A program made the translations under genes and the position numbers. The notes under the pieces were generated by a model. The model worked only from the letters and a program-made list of their open reading frames with translations, was not told the origin of the DNA and searched no databases. From CAZSHX01 sp964606895 (lineage in GTDB: Bacteria > Bacteroidota > Ignavibacteria > Kapaibacteriales > UBA2268), in NCBI GenBank assembly GCA_964606895.1, contig CAZSHX010000008.1:1-64000 (forward strand): DNA of 64,000 bases, in the 5' to 3' direction. Positions 1 to 9,700 of the stretch are shown here, piece by piece (positions within the stretch are counted from its first letter, which is position 1; each line of letters opens with the position of its first letter).

Positions 1-30
1 GAATCTGAAATTTCAGTCATATTCAAATGC

Positions 31-603
31 TCAATTTATTACCGTGTAAAGTATAGTATCCCAAAAGACAAAATGATTGTGATTTTCAGCCCTGTCGCCA
101 TTCAATAAATGTAATGACACATTTGCAAAAAGGTACCGTTTGTCCGGTGTGAATTGCATATCACTAACTTTATACTTTAGATATGGATTTAAGTTTTCCA
201 ATGAATCAATCTTTAATCTTCGTACGGTATCTCCCGTTGCAACATCCCACATCAATATACTTACTTGTCCTGTTTTATCTGTTCCAAGTTGAGATATAAA
301 ATATCTGTTATCAGGGGTAAATAATGAGGTTATATGAGATTCGTAACCCTCTCCTCTTAGCTCCTTAATCTTTTGACCGGAAAGAGTATTTAGTAAAATT
401 GTGTAAGATTCCCGTCCAGTATCTGAATGATCATAAGATATACTAATAGCATTCAAGGAATCATTTGGAGAAAATGCCCAAGAGTCAATATTAAAATGTT
501 CTACCATCGGATATGACCAAACAGTATCCATTTGACCTTTTAGTTCTTGAATTCCTGAAAATGAGAGTAGCACAGCAAGCAAAATAAATATTTTCGATTT
601 CAT
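31..603 (-). CDS. Short secreted WD40-like protein
   Basis: The 190-residue product starts with a typical signal peptide (MKSKIFILLAVLLSFSG, cleavage probably near LKG-QM). The rest resembles the first blades of a WD40-like propeller: a stretch ending in WAFSPNDSLNAIS, then LFTPDNRYFISQ with VSILMWDVATGD, then MQFTPDKRYLF. It resembles the N-terminal half of the 471-residue WD40 protein at 55992-57383 (both begin the mature part with a DTVW motif), but stops after about three blades and has no T9SS sorting domain. Neither alternative frame stays open past the stop, so a simple one-base frameshift is not obvious. It is either a genuinely short protein or an old truncation. Function unknown; periplasmic or exported location is inferred from the signal peptide. 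Confidence 0.6.
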   Translation of the reverse strand: MKSKIFILLAVLLSFSGIQELKGQMDTVWSYPMVEHFNIDSWAFSPNDSLNAISISYDHSDTGRESYTILLNTLSGQKIKELRGEGYESHITSLFTPDNRYFISQLGTDKTGQVSILMWDVATGDTVRRLKIDSLENLNPYLKYKVSDMQFTPDKRYLFANVSLHLLNGDRAENHNHFVFWDTILYTVIN

Positions 604-1059
604 TGTTTTTTTCCTTAAAATTTAATTTACAAAGCAAAATTAATAAAAAAATTTCCAAAGCAGACAAATTTTTTCGAAAATTGTCACTTCACATTATATA
701 AGACACATGAAACGCAAAAAGGTCTCACACAAATTTGAAAATAATTGAAAAAAGTGAAAATATTTATTTTATTTTGTCAAAGTTCGAAATTTTCGAGAAA
801 TAAAAAATAAATTTAATTTACTATTTTACTCTTATTTCATAGCAATAAATAATCATTGTTTTCGTTTAGTTTTCTGTGAACTCGTTCTTTGATAGTTTGT
901 CAACCTCACCCTCTCCATTCATTGATAGGATAGTAAAAATTGTATTGCATTTTTTCTGGGAAATAATAAAAGATGCAATGGAAAAACTATAAGTGGGTAG
1001 CAACTGACAAAACTGTAAGGTTTAATGATTGAGGAAAAAAAAGTAAAATTAATCAGGTT
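604..1059. other. Intergenic, AT-rich, no gene seen
   Basis: This 456-base stretch separates two minus-strand genes. It is rich in A/T runs and has no open frame with a credible start. It must hold the promoter of the short WD40 gene and the 3' end of the OmpA-family transcript, but I could not identify a specific promoter or a convincing terminator hairpin. Confidence 0.5.
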
Positions 1060-3024
1060 CTACGGTTTTTTCGATATTATATTTATAATGGCACTTCTAT
1101 TGAAAATTCTTCCTTTCAAAGTTTCGTTCGGGAAGAAATATTCATCGGGATAAATAATGCTGTAAGTTCCGGGCTGAAGATTCAAAAGCGATATAACGGC
1201 TTTTGCACGCCTGTTTGCAAGATTTCTGTTGTGGCTTTCAATTCCGAGATTGTCGGTAAGTGGGATAATTTCTATTTTATTGCCTTCGGAGATTGTCTGA
1301 TGAATTGAAGTAACAAGTTTTGTGTTGATATATCTGAACTCTTCGTTATCAAAATCAAAGAAACCAAGAATAAACTGTTGCTTCAAAGCAGAATCCTTTG
1401 AAACTTCAACCAAATTCTCAACTATGCTTTTGCTCGTAAAAACAGGTGTAAGATAAATTGACAGCGAATCATTTCTAATATTTCCTTCGGCATCGCTTGC
1501 GGTTGAGGTGAACGAAAGCATATTTGCTGTCTGATAGAAAGTGGAGTTAGCATTGTTGTCTTTAATAGAATAAACAAAGGGCTCTTCCTTGAACTTGAAG
1601 ATTTGAACTCCTCTGTGTGAGATAGCACCCGAAACCATAATCGGTTTGGATTCAGACTCAGCATTTGCGTGAACTTCAAAATCCACATTTTCGGCATTAA
1701 CTTCCTTAGCCGAATCAACAGCGAAGTAAACCAGTTTATCCTCTGAAGAAAAATCAAACGAAGCGAATCTGCTTTCCTCGGCAAGTTCAGTGTATTTAAG
1801 TTTTCGATATTTGAATGTTTCATTTTCAAAATTTATTCTGCCGTCAGCTATTCCATTTTTCCGGAGAAGGGAAGTGATGTTTTCGAGTCTTTTTGCAAAA
1901 ATATCTTCGTCTTCGTTGTCCAAATAGCCGATAGTAACTTTAGCAGTTATATCGGGATTAGTTTTCAGATGCCGGATAATTGCAGAAAAAGCTGTATTCT
2001 GAGCATCAGAAAGGTTATTGAATGAATTGACCGGCTCTGTAATCAGCTCTTGGGAATTTTCTGCAAAGAAAACAATCGGAACAATAGGATAAGTTTTGAT
2101 AAAAGTTTTTTGAACAATATTGAATGAAACAGTATCGCCAGATTTAAGATTTTTGTTTTTATAACTAACTTTCAAAGCAAGATTAAGTGTATTCGATTTT
2201 GGAGGTTCAGGATTTGGTGGCAAAGGAGCCGGCAGAGGCGGTTCAATTTTTTCTTTGGATAAGTTATAGGCAATCGTGATTCCGGCTTTATAGGTAGTAA
2301 TTTTCCAGTCCAAAGAAGGGATTACATTATTCAAGCCATACTCAAATTTGATTTCCGGAGAAAAAGTAAAATTATTAAAGTGATAGGCTTCATATTTCAA
2401 CCCTGCCGTAACAGCAAAAAGAAATGTTGAAGCTGAAGGAATATCGCCGCTTACCTGATTACGCACGCGTTTACCCGTTTCAAAATTAATATTTGCAGGG
2501 CTAACCAGTATTTCCTGCTGTTCGAAAGATTTACCAAGCAATAATCCGCTTTTAATTCCAAGTCTAAGGCTAAAAGGCAAATCCAAAGGTCTAACGGAAA
2601 TACCCGGTTCAAGGGAAAGAGTTGAGAGTACAGCGTCAATTCTATGTTCGGAAGTACCTCGAAAATATTCATTTCCGACAATAACATTACCGAAGAAGGC
2701 TTCTTCCGAAAATCTGCCCGAAAGATTTGAATAGTCCAGCATAATGTCAATCATGCTTGTACTTTTTAAAATCTTCTTTTTGAATTCATAGCCGATTCCT
2801 GCATTGATTCCAAATCCGAAGCCATGACCTCCGGCAAACTCGGTGCAACAGTTCTGAATCCCGGGTAATTCCTGAAATTTGGAACTATAAGAGTTGTATC
2901 CTCCGAATAATCCACCCATAAGGAAATATCTCGTATTCTCACTTCCTGCGTTTAGAAGTCCCGTCGACAAAAGCAGAAAAGCAAGAGCTAACTGAAAGAC
3001 CAAAAATTTTGATTTTATTAACAT
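1060..3024 (-). CDS. OmpA-family outer-membrane protein
   Basis: The 654-residue protein has a signal peptide (residues 1-26, ending LLNAG). About residues 30-260 look like an outer-membrane beta-barrel, with alternating aromatic/glycine strands such as GFGFGINAGIGYEF. A proline-rich linker (EPPLPAPLPPNPEPP) follows near residue 265, then a middle region and a C-terminal OmpA-like domain (about 560-654). In that domain the usual GHTD is replaced by PLTD, but the Asp and the NRRAKAV arginines that contact peptidoglycan in the family are kept. It probably tethers outer membrane to cell wall. Its stop is followed by 450 bases without a gene; upstream a T9SS cargo gene ends its reading frame 19 bases before this start, so the two may be cotranscribed. 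Confidence 0.75.
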   Translation of the reverse strand: MLIKSKFLVFQLALAFLLLSTGLLNAGSENTRYFLMGGLFGGYNSYSSKFQELPGIQNCCTEFAGGHGFGFGINAGIGYEFKKKILKSTSMIDIMLDYSNLSGRFSEEAFFGNVIVGNEYFRGTSEHRIDAVLSTLSLEPGISVRPLDLPFSLRLGIKSGLLLGKSFEQQEILVSPANINFETGKRVRNQVSGDIPSASTFLFAVTAGLKYEAYHFNNFTFSPEIKFEYGLNNVIPSLDWKITTYKAGITIAYNLSKEKIEPPLPAPLPPNPEPPKSNTLNLALKVSYKNKNLKSGDTVSFNIVQKTFIKTYPIVPIVFFAENSQELITEPVNSFNNLSDAQNTAFSAIIRHLKTNPDITAKVTIGYLDNEDEDIFAKRLENITSLLRKNGIADGRINFENETFKYRKLKYTELAEESRFASFDFSSEDKLVYFAVDSAKEVNAENVDFEVHANAESESKPIMVSGAISHRGVQIFKFKEEPFVYSIKDNNANSTFYQTANMLSFTSTASDAEGNIRNDSLSIYLTPVFTSKSIVENLVEVSKDSALKQQFILGFFDFDNEEFRYINTKLVTSIHQTISEGNKIEIIPLTDNLGIESHNRNLANRRAKAVISLLNLQPGTYSIIYPDEYFFPNETLKGRIFNRSAIINIISKKP

Positions 3025-3043
3025 AAATTCGGATTGTTTTTCT

Positions 3044-6000
3044 TTATTTAACTATCAGTATAGTTTGCACATCGAAGGCTGTGCTTTGCCTGATAATTAC
3101 TTTGTACGTGCCGGTAAGCAAATTGGCAGAATCAACTTCGATGTTGTTCATTCCGTTTATGGAAGGAATACTAACAGCACTTTTTATCAGAACCCCAAGA
3201 TTATCATACATTTCGAATGATGTTTCGGTCGAATTTTCAAGGAAATAAGAAATTCTAAATTCTTCACCTGCGGGATTTGGAGAAATATTGGCAATCAAAA
3301 CGGGTTTATTTTGCAAAATCTGTCTATCACCGCATAAATTAATAAGCTTGAATATTCCATCTGTAGTTGAGACGGTTACAGTTTTACTCCAGAACAATGA
3401 GTTTTTATCCAGTTCAATGGGAGAAATATCAGTTTCTGCAAGTCCTGCAATTCCTTTTATCTCTGCAATTGTACCGGTTTCGGGAAAATCACCTTCCACT
3501 TTAATTCCGATAATTCGCTTGTCATTTACAATTTCATTTCTTGTAAGTTCTGCTGTTCCAAATTTTGTAGTAACTTCCTCAGGTAAAAACATTCTCGGGT
3601 TGATTGAAAAATCTGCTGAAAAGACTCTGGTTCCATTATAGAGCCGGTGTGAAGTATTAATAAAAGTCACAGGGATTACTGCTGTTCCCTTCGGGTCAGC
3701 CTGCACAATGGGGATGCTGACATTAGAAGTGCCTGAAAATACTCCGATTAAAATTTCGCTTTGCAGAAGGCATGGCTCGGCATCGAAGGATAGTTTAACA
3801 TCCTGAGTCAGGGTGCCGTTCCACTTGATATTGAATTCGGTTTCTCCATTTAGAGGAATAACAACCGGAAGCGGATTTGTTACGCTGAAAATACCTTCGG
3901 TACTGAAAATGAATTTATTTATTCGAATTTCATTTGGAGTCAGGTTTTTAACTTTTACTATTCTGTCCGGAATTTCGGGAATGAATCTGAGGTCAGCATG
4001 AGATAACTGTAAAAATGAACCGATTCCGTTACCTTCAACAGGTCCGAGTTCAACCATTTTCTGCTGGTCGCTGTGCTTAATAACAAAATTTCTGAATATC
4101 AATCCCAAATCTTTCGGAGCAAACCTAACCGTGATTTTAATTGTTCCGCCGGGTGGAATAATCTCATCAACTACGTTTTTAACAACAGTAAAAGGATTTT
4201 TTGAAGGATTATCAAAAGTAACAATATTCACTTTTAATGGCACGGGGTCGTCATTGCGGGCAAGTTCAATTTCTCTTTCGATGGTACTGCCTACACATAA
4301 TTCTCCGAAATTAAAAACTTTCTGCAAAAAAGAAATATTCCTTTTCATGCTATAGCTTTCAATGGGAAGATAAAACAATCCGATACAAGTTGAAATTGCT
4401 ATGGAATCAGTAATTCTTCCTGTATCAAGAGGATTATAAACAATTGAAATCGGCAGACATTCGTTTGGATAAAGAGTATCACCTTTGAAATCGCTTGTTA
4501 ATTTGTAATGAATTCCATGAACCATCCACGCATCATCAATTCCAAGAGGAACAATTCCTTTGTTACAAAACTGCGAGACTTCCTTTATATCAGTTGAAGT
4601 AGCAAGATATTTCGGTTCAATTACAAATTTTTGTGCAGAAATAATCGGAGCAACTATTCTAAAAGTATTGTCGGAACTGTCTTGCTCAGGATAAGTAAAA
4701 AATCGGATAACAAGATTTTGAGATGAAGATGCGGCGGTGAGAATTGAATGTCCTTCGGGAGAAAACCGAAAGTCAGTCAGAACATTATCATTACCTGCCA
4801 TTGAACCGATGAATTCATTTGATGGCAAATCCCATAATGCAATCTGAGGCTGAGCTTTAGAACCTACAACCAAAACATTTGAGGAAGGATTGAATTCCAG
4901 ACCGATTGGGTCGCTCGAAGTATTTCTTATAGTCCTGAAAATTGTGCCTGAGGCAATATCAGCTACATGGATTTCTGTATTATTGCCGACTATTATATTT
5001 GGAGTTGGAGCCTTGCATCCCAAAGATAACAATTCTCCATTTGCCGACAAACCGATTTCTGTTATTAATGGCAAAGCACTAAAATCAAGACTTCGTATTT
5101 CAGAAAAATCTGTTGTTGACAGAATTTTTATTTCGCCTGTAACCAAACATATTGCGGCTTCCTGACTCTTACTGTTGAATGCAAAACTGCTTATCGGATA
5201 AGGCATATAAACATTTTGAATTATACTGCCGTCTTTTGCACTCAAAATCATCAAACGATTTCCAAAAACGGGAATCAGAGCCAGTTTTTCCCTTTTGGAA
5301 TCAATAAACATTTTTTTTGGGTAATATCCCGCTTCTATTGGCACTATTGAAACAGGCAAGCTTGTACCGGCCTTGAAATATGCAAGACTGTCAACACGTT
5401 TGCCATTAAATTGATTTTGCTTGTAAAAACCCGCAACAATCATTGAATCACTATCAAAAAACTCCAGACCAAATGGTCTTGTAATCTGACTTGCAGTTCC
5501 TTCATTCAAATTGTATATCTTTTTAACCTGAAATGTCACCAAATCCCATTGGTAAATATTGCCTTCATCGTTTGCGGCAAGGGCTGAAAACCCGTCACTC
5601 CTGTAAGCTACTTTTCGGATAGGTGAATTGTTCACTTTCAATGTCATCTCTGTTGTATTCTGAAAGTCTTGTTTTACTTTCACAAGGGCATTATTCGTAG
5701 GCTCATTTGGTATTTTCCATACAAAAGTCGAATCCATTGTTTGTCCGATTTGGTTCCACGAGCCGCCGGCATCTGTGCTGAAAGAAATAGTGGTCGGAAT
5801 TCCCGGGACATGACCTTTCCATTTTATGGTATATTTTTGGCAGGGTTGCAGTATCTCTCCCCCGTTTGGTTCGATAACATTCAAAACAGTATTTCTTTTC
5901 ATGACATAATTGTTGCCAATCAGATTGATTTCCTCAACTTTTCCGCCTTCGTAATAAACTGAAAATTTATCCCGATAGAATTTATTTTCTGTTGGTTTGA

Positions 6001-6649
6001 AATTAAGTTTTACACGATAGTAGAATGGGGATATCATGTCAACAGGAGGAAGTTTTGTCGAAATGGAAGAGCCTCGCCAGTCATAAGAAAAATTTGGAGA
6101 GTGCGTTTTAACAGAATCTACTCTGATTGGTTGCTCTTGCCCGTCAATAACTACAGCCATCGGAGCGTTGACAATTATTCCCCTCGTTGTATCTTTTCCA
6201 ATAGGAATACTACCAAAGAACATATCCGGTTCGTCGTGGTCAGTTGAATTAGTCATCCTAATCTGCGACATATTATCAAGCCGGTCTATCCCCGTTCGGA
6301 TTATGGATTCATTGTTCAAAACAACCATGAAATCTGCACGCTGAAAAGGACCTTTGATTCTTGTGGGCCAAGAAACTTCCTGCCAATTATCGGAATCAGG
6401 TGCGAGCACCGTTCTTGGTTTTGAAGTCCAGCAATCCTCAACAATTGAAAGATTTTCCTTTTGAATAGGAACGTAAATTCCATCCTGCTTTACTCGAAGT
6501 TTGGCTTTGAATAACGGATATGTCGAAATATCTATTGTAATATTCATCAAAGAATCATATTTGAAGAGTTCCATTTGAAGGGCTCCATACAGTTCAGATC
6601 TTAGAACTCCCAAAAGAAATAATATGATGAGAAAGATTGTTTTTTTCAT
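3044..6649 (-). CDS. Large T9SS cargo: WD40 plus ASH-type domains
   Basis: This 1201-residue secreted protein has a signal peptide (MKKTIFLIILFLLGVLRSELYG). After an N-terminal region there is an Ig-like segment (about 255-335, containing EPNGGEILQP and DAGGSWNQIGQ), then a WD40-like propeller (about 345-655, for example FSPEGHSILTAAS). Next come immunoglobulin-like choice-of-anchor (ASH) segments (about 760-1000, with VNFGELCVGS-type strands such as FNFGELCVGSTIEREIEL). The last 80 residues (from SPNPAGEEFRISYF to VQTILIVK) are a type A T9SS sorting domain. It is therefore expected to cross the outer membrane and be anchored or released outside. Ligand unknown. Downstream, only 19 bases separate it from the OmpA-family gene. 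Confidence 0.75.
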   Translation of the reverse strand: MKKTIFLIILFLLGVLRSELYGALQMELFKYDSLMNITIDISTYPLFKAKLRVKQDGIYVPIQKENLSIVEDCWTSKPRTVLAPDSDNWQEVSWPTRIKGPFQRADFMVVLNNESIIRTGIDRLDNMSQIRMTNSTDHDEPDMFFGSIPIGKDTTRGIIVNAPMAVVIDGQEQPIRVDSVKTHSPNFSYDWRGSSISTKLPPVDMISPFYYRVKLNFKPTENKFYRDKFSVYYEGGKVEEINLIGNNYVMKRNTVLNVIEPNGGEILQPCQKYTIKWKGHVPGIPTTISFSTDAGGSWNQIGQTMDSTFVWKIPNEPTNNALVKVKQDFQNTTEMTLKVNNSPIRKVAYRSDGFSALAANDEGNIYQWDLVTFQVKKIYNLNEGTASQITRPFGLEFFDSDSMIVAGFYKQNQFNGKRVDSLAYFKAGTSLPVSIVPIEAGYYPKKMFIDSKREKLALIPVFGNRLMILSAKDGSIIQNVYMPYPISSFAFNSKSQEAAICLVTGEIKILSTTDFSEIRSLDFSALPLITEIGLSANGELLSLGCKAPTPNIIVGNNTEIHVADIASGTIFRTIRNTSSDPIGLEFNPSSNVLVVGSKAQPQIALWDLPSNEFIGSMAGNDNVLTDFRFSPEGHSILTAASSSQNLVIRFFTYPEQDSSDNTFRIVAPIISAQKFVIEPKYLATSTDIKEVSQFCNKGIVPLGIDDAWMVHGIHYKLTSDFKGDTLYPNECLPISIVYNPLDTGRITDSIAISTCIGLFYLPIESYSMKRNISFLQKVFNFGELCVGSTIEREIELARNDDPVPLKVNIVTFDNPSKNPFTVVKNVVDEIIPPGGTIKITVRFAPKDLGLIFRNFVIKHSDQQKMVELGPVEGNGIGSFLQLSHADLRFIPEIPDRIVKVKNLTPNEIRINKFIFSTEGIFSVTNPLPVVIPLNGETEFNIKWNGTLTQDVKLSFDAEPCLLQSEILIGVFSGTSNVSIPIVQADPKGTAVIPVTFINTSHRLYNGTRVFSADFSINPRMFLPEEVTTKFGTAELTRNEIVNDKRIIGIKVEGDFPETGTIAEIKGIAGLAETDISPIELDKNSLFWSKTVTVSTTDGIFKLINLCGDRQILQNKPVLIANISPNPAGEEFRISYFLENSTETSFEMYDNLGVLIKSAVSIPSINGMNNIEVDSANLLTGTYKVIIRQSTAFDVQTILIVK

Positions 6650-6726
6650 ATTTAAAATAATATTTTCAATTTTGTATATTTTATCAGTTCTATGACGTTT
6701 TGAGATGAATAAAAGTTACAAATAAA

Positions 6727-6759
6727 AAAAACCCTTTGGAAATAAATCCAAAGGGTTTT
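6727..6759 (-). terminator. Intrinsic terminator after the 1848-aa gene
   Basis: A perfect inverted repeat (AAAACCCTTTGGA / TCCAAAGGGTTTT) surrounds a 6-base loop (6741-6746). Read on the minus strand it ends in a run of T, 26 bases past the stop of the large cargo gene at 6785. It separates that gene from the 1201-residue cargo gene. Confidence 0.85.
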
Positions 6760-6784
6760 CTTATTTAAGACCGATTAACGGTTA

Positions 6785-9700
6785 TTATTTTGCTATGTTC
6801 ATTTGTCTTGTGTAGGTCTGACCATTTACATTCAAGACAACAGTGTAAACACCATTTGTAAGGTTGCTGATGTTGACGGAAGCATCGTGGCTGCCGGCAA
6901 CTTCGTTACCGTTGAAGATGTCAAGTACTTTTTTACCGGAAAGGTCATAAAGTCCGAGAGCAACATTTGCATCAGCTTGCAAGCTGTAAACAAATTTGGC
7001 ATTTGCCGATGTTGCAGGATTTGGAGTCACAACGCCTAACCAATTGCCTGTGGCATCAATTGCAACTTCAACTTCGTTGCTGTATTTCCACAAACCTGAA
7101 AGGTCAACCATCTTCAATCTGTAAGCATATTTGTTTCCATATTCTACGTTGTTGTCAACAACAGGACCATATTTGGTAACAAAACTGCTGTTTCCGGCGG
7201 CATTGAGTTCAGCAATTTTGCTGAATGTTGATTTACCGGTTTGGTTGATTGTTGCTCTTTCAACTTCGAATCTGTCTGATTTGTATTCACTGGCTGTTGC
7301 CCAGTTGATGTCAACTCTGTTGCCTGCGGCAACTGCGTTGAAGTCAAGAAGTTCTACAGGAATGATTGTTCCACAATTCTTTTCGATATAATCGATAAAG
7401 CCACGGATAATCACGGATATATTGCTCCAATGGCGCCAGTCAACACCATAAACCAAGACGTTTCTTGTTAATGTCGAAGTACCGATTCCCATAATGCTGT
7501 CTTTTAAGCCGGCAGTTTTGGTTTTATAGTAATAAGCAGGAAGAGCAAGACCTTCACCTGTGGGTGATAATTTCATCAAACCGCAGTTTGGTGGATTTGC
7601 AACGTCTAATGCATTTGATGTTGCAATAACTTTTTCTGATAAATCACGTTCGCAAGCCATTCCGACTACGAAATTGCCACTGTAATTACCATTTACTCCA
7701 AGGGGATTTTCCGGTGCAGTTGAAATAGCACGGAAGATTTCCTTTAGGAATGTTGAATCCTGATTTGCACCAACTAAACTGTTCTGACGAACATATCCCT
7801 GACTTCCGATGATGATGTTTTTCTTCTCAATCTGAGTTCCCATATCGAGGAAGTTACGAATGTCCATTCTTTCAAGTCTGGATAATGGTTTATCGCTACC
7901 GTCAGCCCAAATAACTGTTCTATAATCACGATAGTTTGCGGCTTTGGTCTCCCAACCAAATCTGTCAAAAATATCATAATCATATCTTGATGAATCGATA
8001 TTAATGAACCAACCAAGTCTCTTCATACCCATTTTCAGAGTATCATAGTTTAATCTACCGGCGACTATGTCAGATCCCGAACCGGCATCAGGATTAACCA
8101 TACTGTGTTCAGTCGAAAGAAGTATTCTCATGTTAGATTTCTGTATGTAGAATCTGAGAATTCTTTGTGATATATTGTTGTTGTTCTGTTCGTCTGATCC
8201 TAAAGAACATACGATTTTGTATTTAGGTGTAACGTTAGCTTCCATTGTAACAAACTGATCGGGTATATAATAACCTTGGCCTCTAAGTGAACCATATGTT
8301 TTAGGAACAAATCCGCCAACTTGATCTAACTTGAAGTTTGTTTCAAAAGTTTCTGTTGAAGCTATGTCAATTAATACTGATTTATTTACTTCAGGTGTTG
8401 TTGAATAAGAACCGTTTGGCAATTCTCTGTAAATCTGAACCTGAACAGGTATTTGTGACTGCTGAAGATTACCGTTATTTCTGACATTTACTTTCACGTT
8501 AACCGGAGCTTTTGTCATGAAATATTCAGCATCTGCGTAAGTACCAACATTTGCTTTGTACGCGGTAGGATAAGTAATATCTAACATTTCAACATCACTT
8601 ATATACATTCTGCCAGTAAATTCACTGGCACCGATATCATATCTCTGTCCTGCCTGGCCTCTGGTATTTCCATCAATATCTTTTGTAACCCAACTGAGAA
8701 TTTCGCCGCGATTATTCAGATATGAGCCTTTTGGAGCAAGAGGAACCAAGTTAATTCTTAATTTTTGGTTCGGTTCTGCACCAATATAGGTCAAATCGTT
8801 TGTGAAATTAGCCAAAATGGATGTTTGATCCTGATTTGTCCATGTACGCCATTGAGTCAATGTTTTGAATGCATCGCGATCCCAATAATCAATTACATTA
8901 TTCTTTGAATCAAGTTCAATGAATCTTGCAAAAGTACCGGTGACATTACTGCCAACCCAATAAACGTTTCTGTCAGAGTTAATACCACCGTCTTTGGGCA
9001 TTGGTCCCTGATAGAATATTGCGGCATGAACAGGAGCGGAAACATCAACTCCAATATCAGTTAATGCAATCGCATTGTTTCTGATGTATGCACCTTTGGA
9101 TTGCTGTGTTGCAATTGCAGCAACAGCTCCGGTTGAAATCAAACCACCGTTGGCACCAATCAAAATTGTATTGTTTACAACTCTGTCATTTCTGGTTAGA
9201 TAATCTTTATCAAATGGAGTATTAAGTGTTGCCCATGTAGTTCCACCAGTAGTTGTTCTTTCGGTGAAAAGATGGATACCATAGCGTTCTGCTCCGCCAT
9301 TATTTGTCGTAAGACCCCAAACAACGTTATTTGTAAGCGTCATGGCTTCAGCAACATCAGGGAAGTAAACCTGAGTTTTTGTTGGATGCGGGAACACGTT
9401 TCTTGATTGTTTGACTCTGATACCGGATACTTCACTGGATGAATTAACACCGCTTATTTCGTTTCCTGATAATTCAAGTCCAACTGCATTATAGCCTTTG
9501 AAATCTCTGGTCATATCGCCGCCAACCATGATACCTGCCGCTGCAATATTATTGTTGCCAATGTTAAAGATCTTATTGTTTAAAATCTTGCTGTTTTCTT
9601 CATATCCGAAATACATACCTGCTCTTGTGCAGTTATAAATTGTATTATTGCTGTATTCGTTGTTTATATTGTAAAATCTCTTGTAGTCACCTTCATTCTC

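Noticed and set aside
1087..1103. Sigma-54-like TGGCAC-N5-TTGAA string
   Set aside because: It lies inside the OmpA-family coding region and faces away from any gene start, so it is probably chance.
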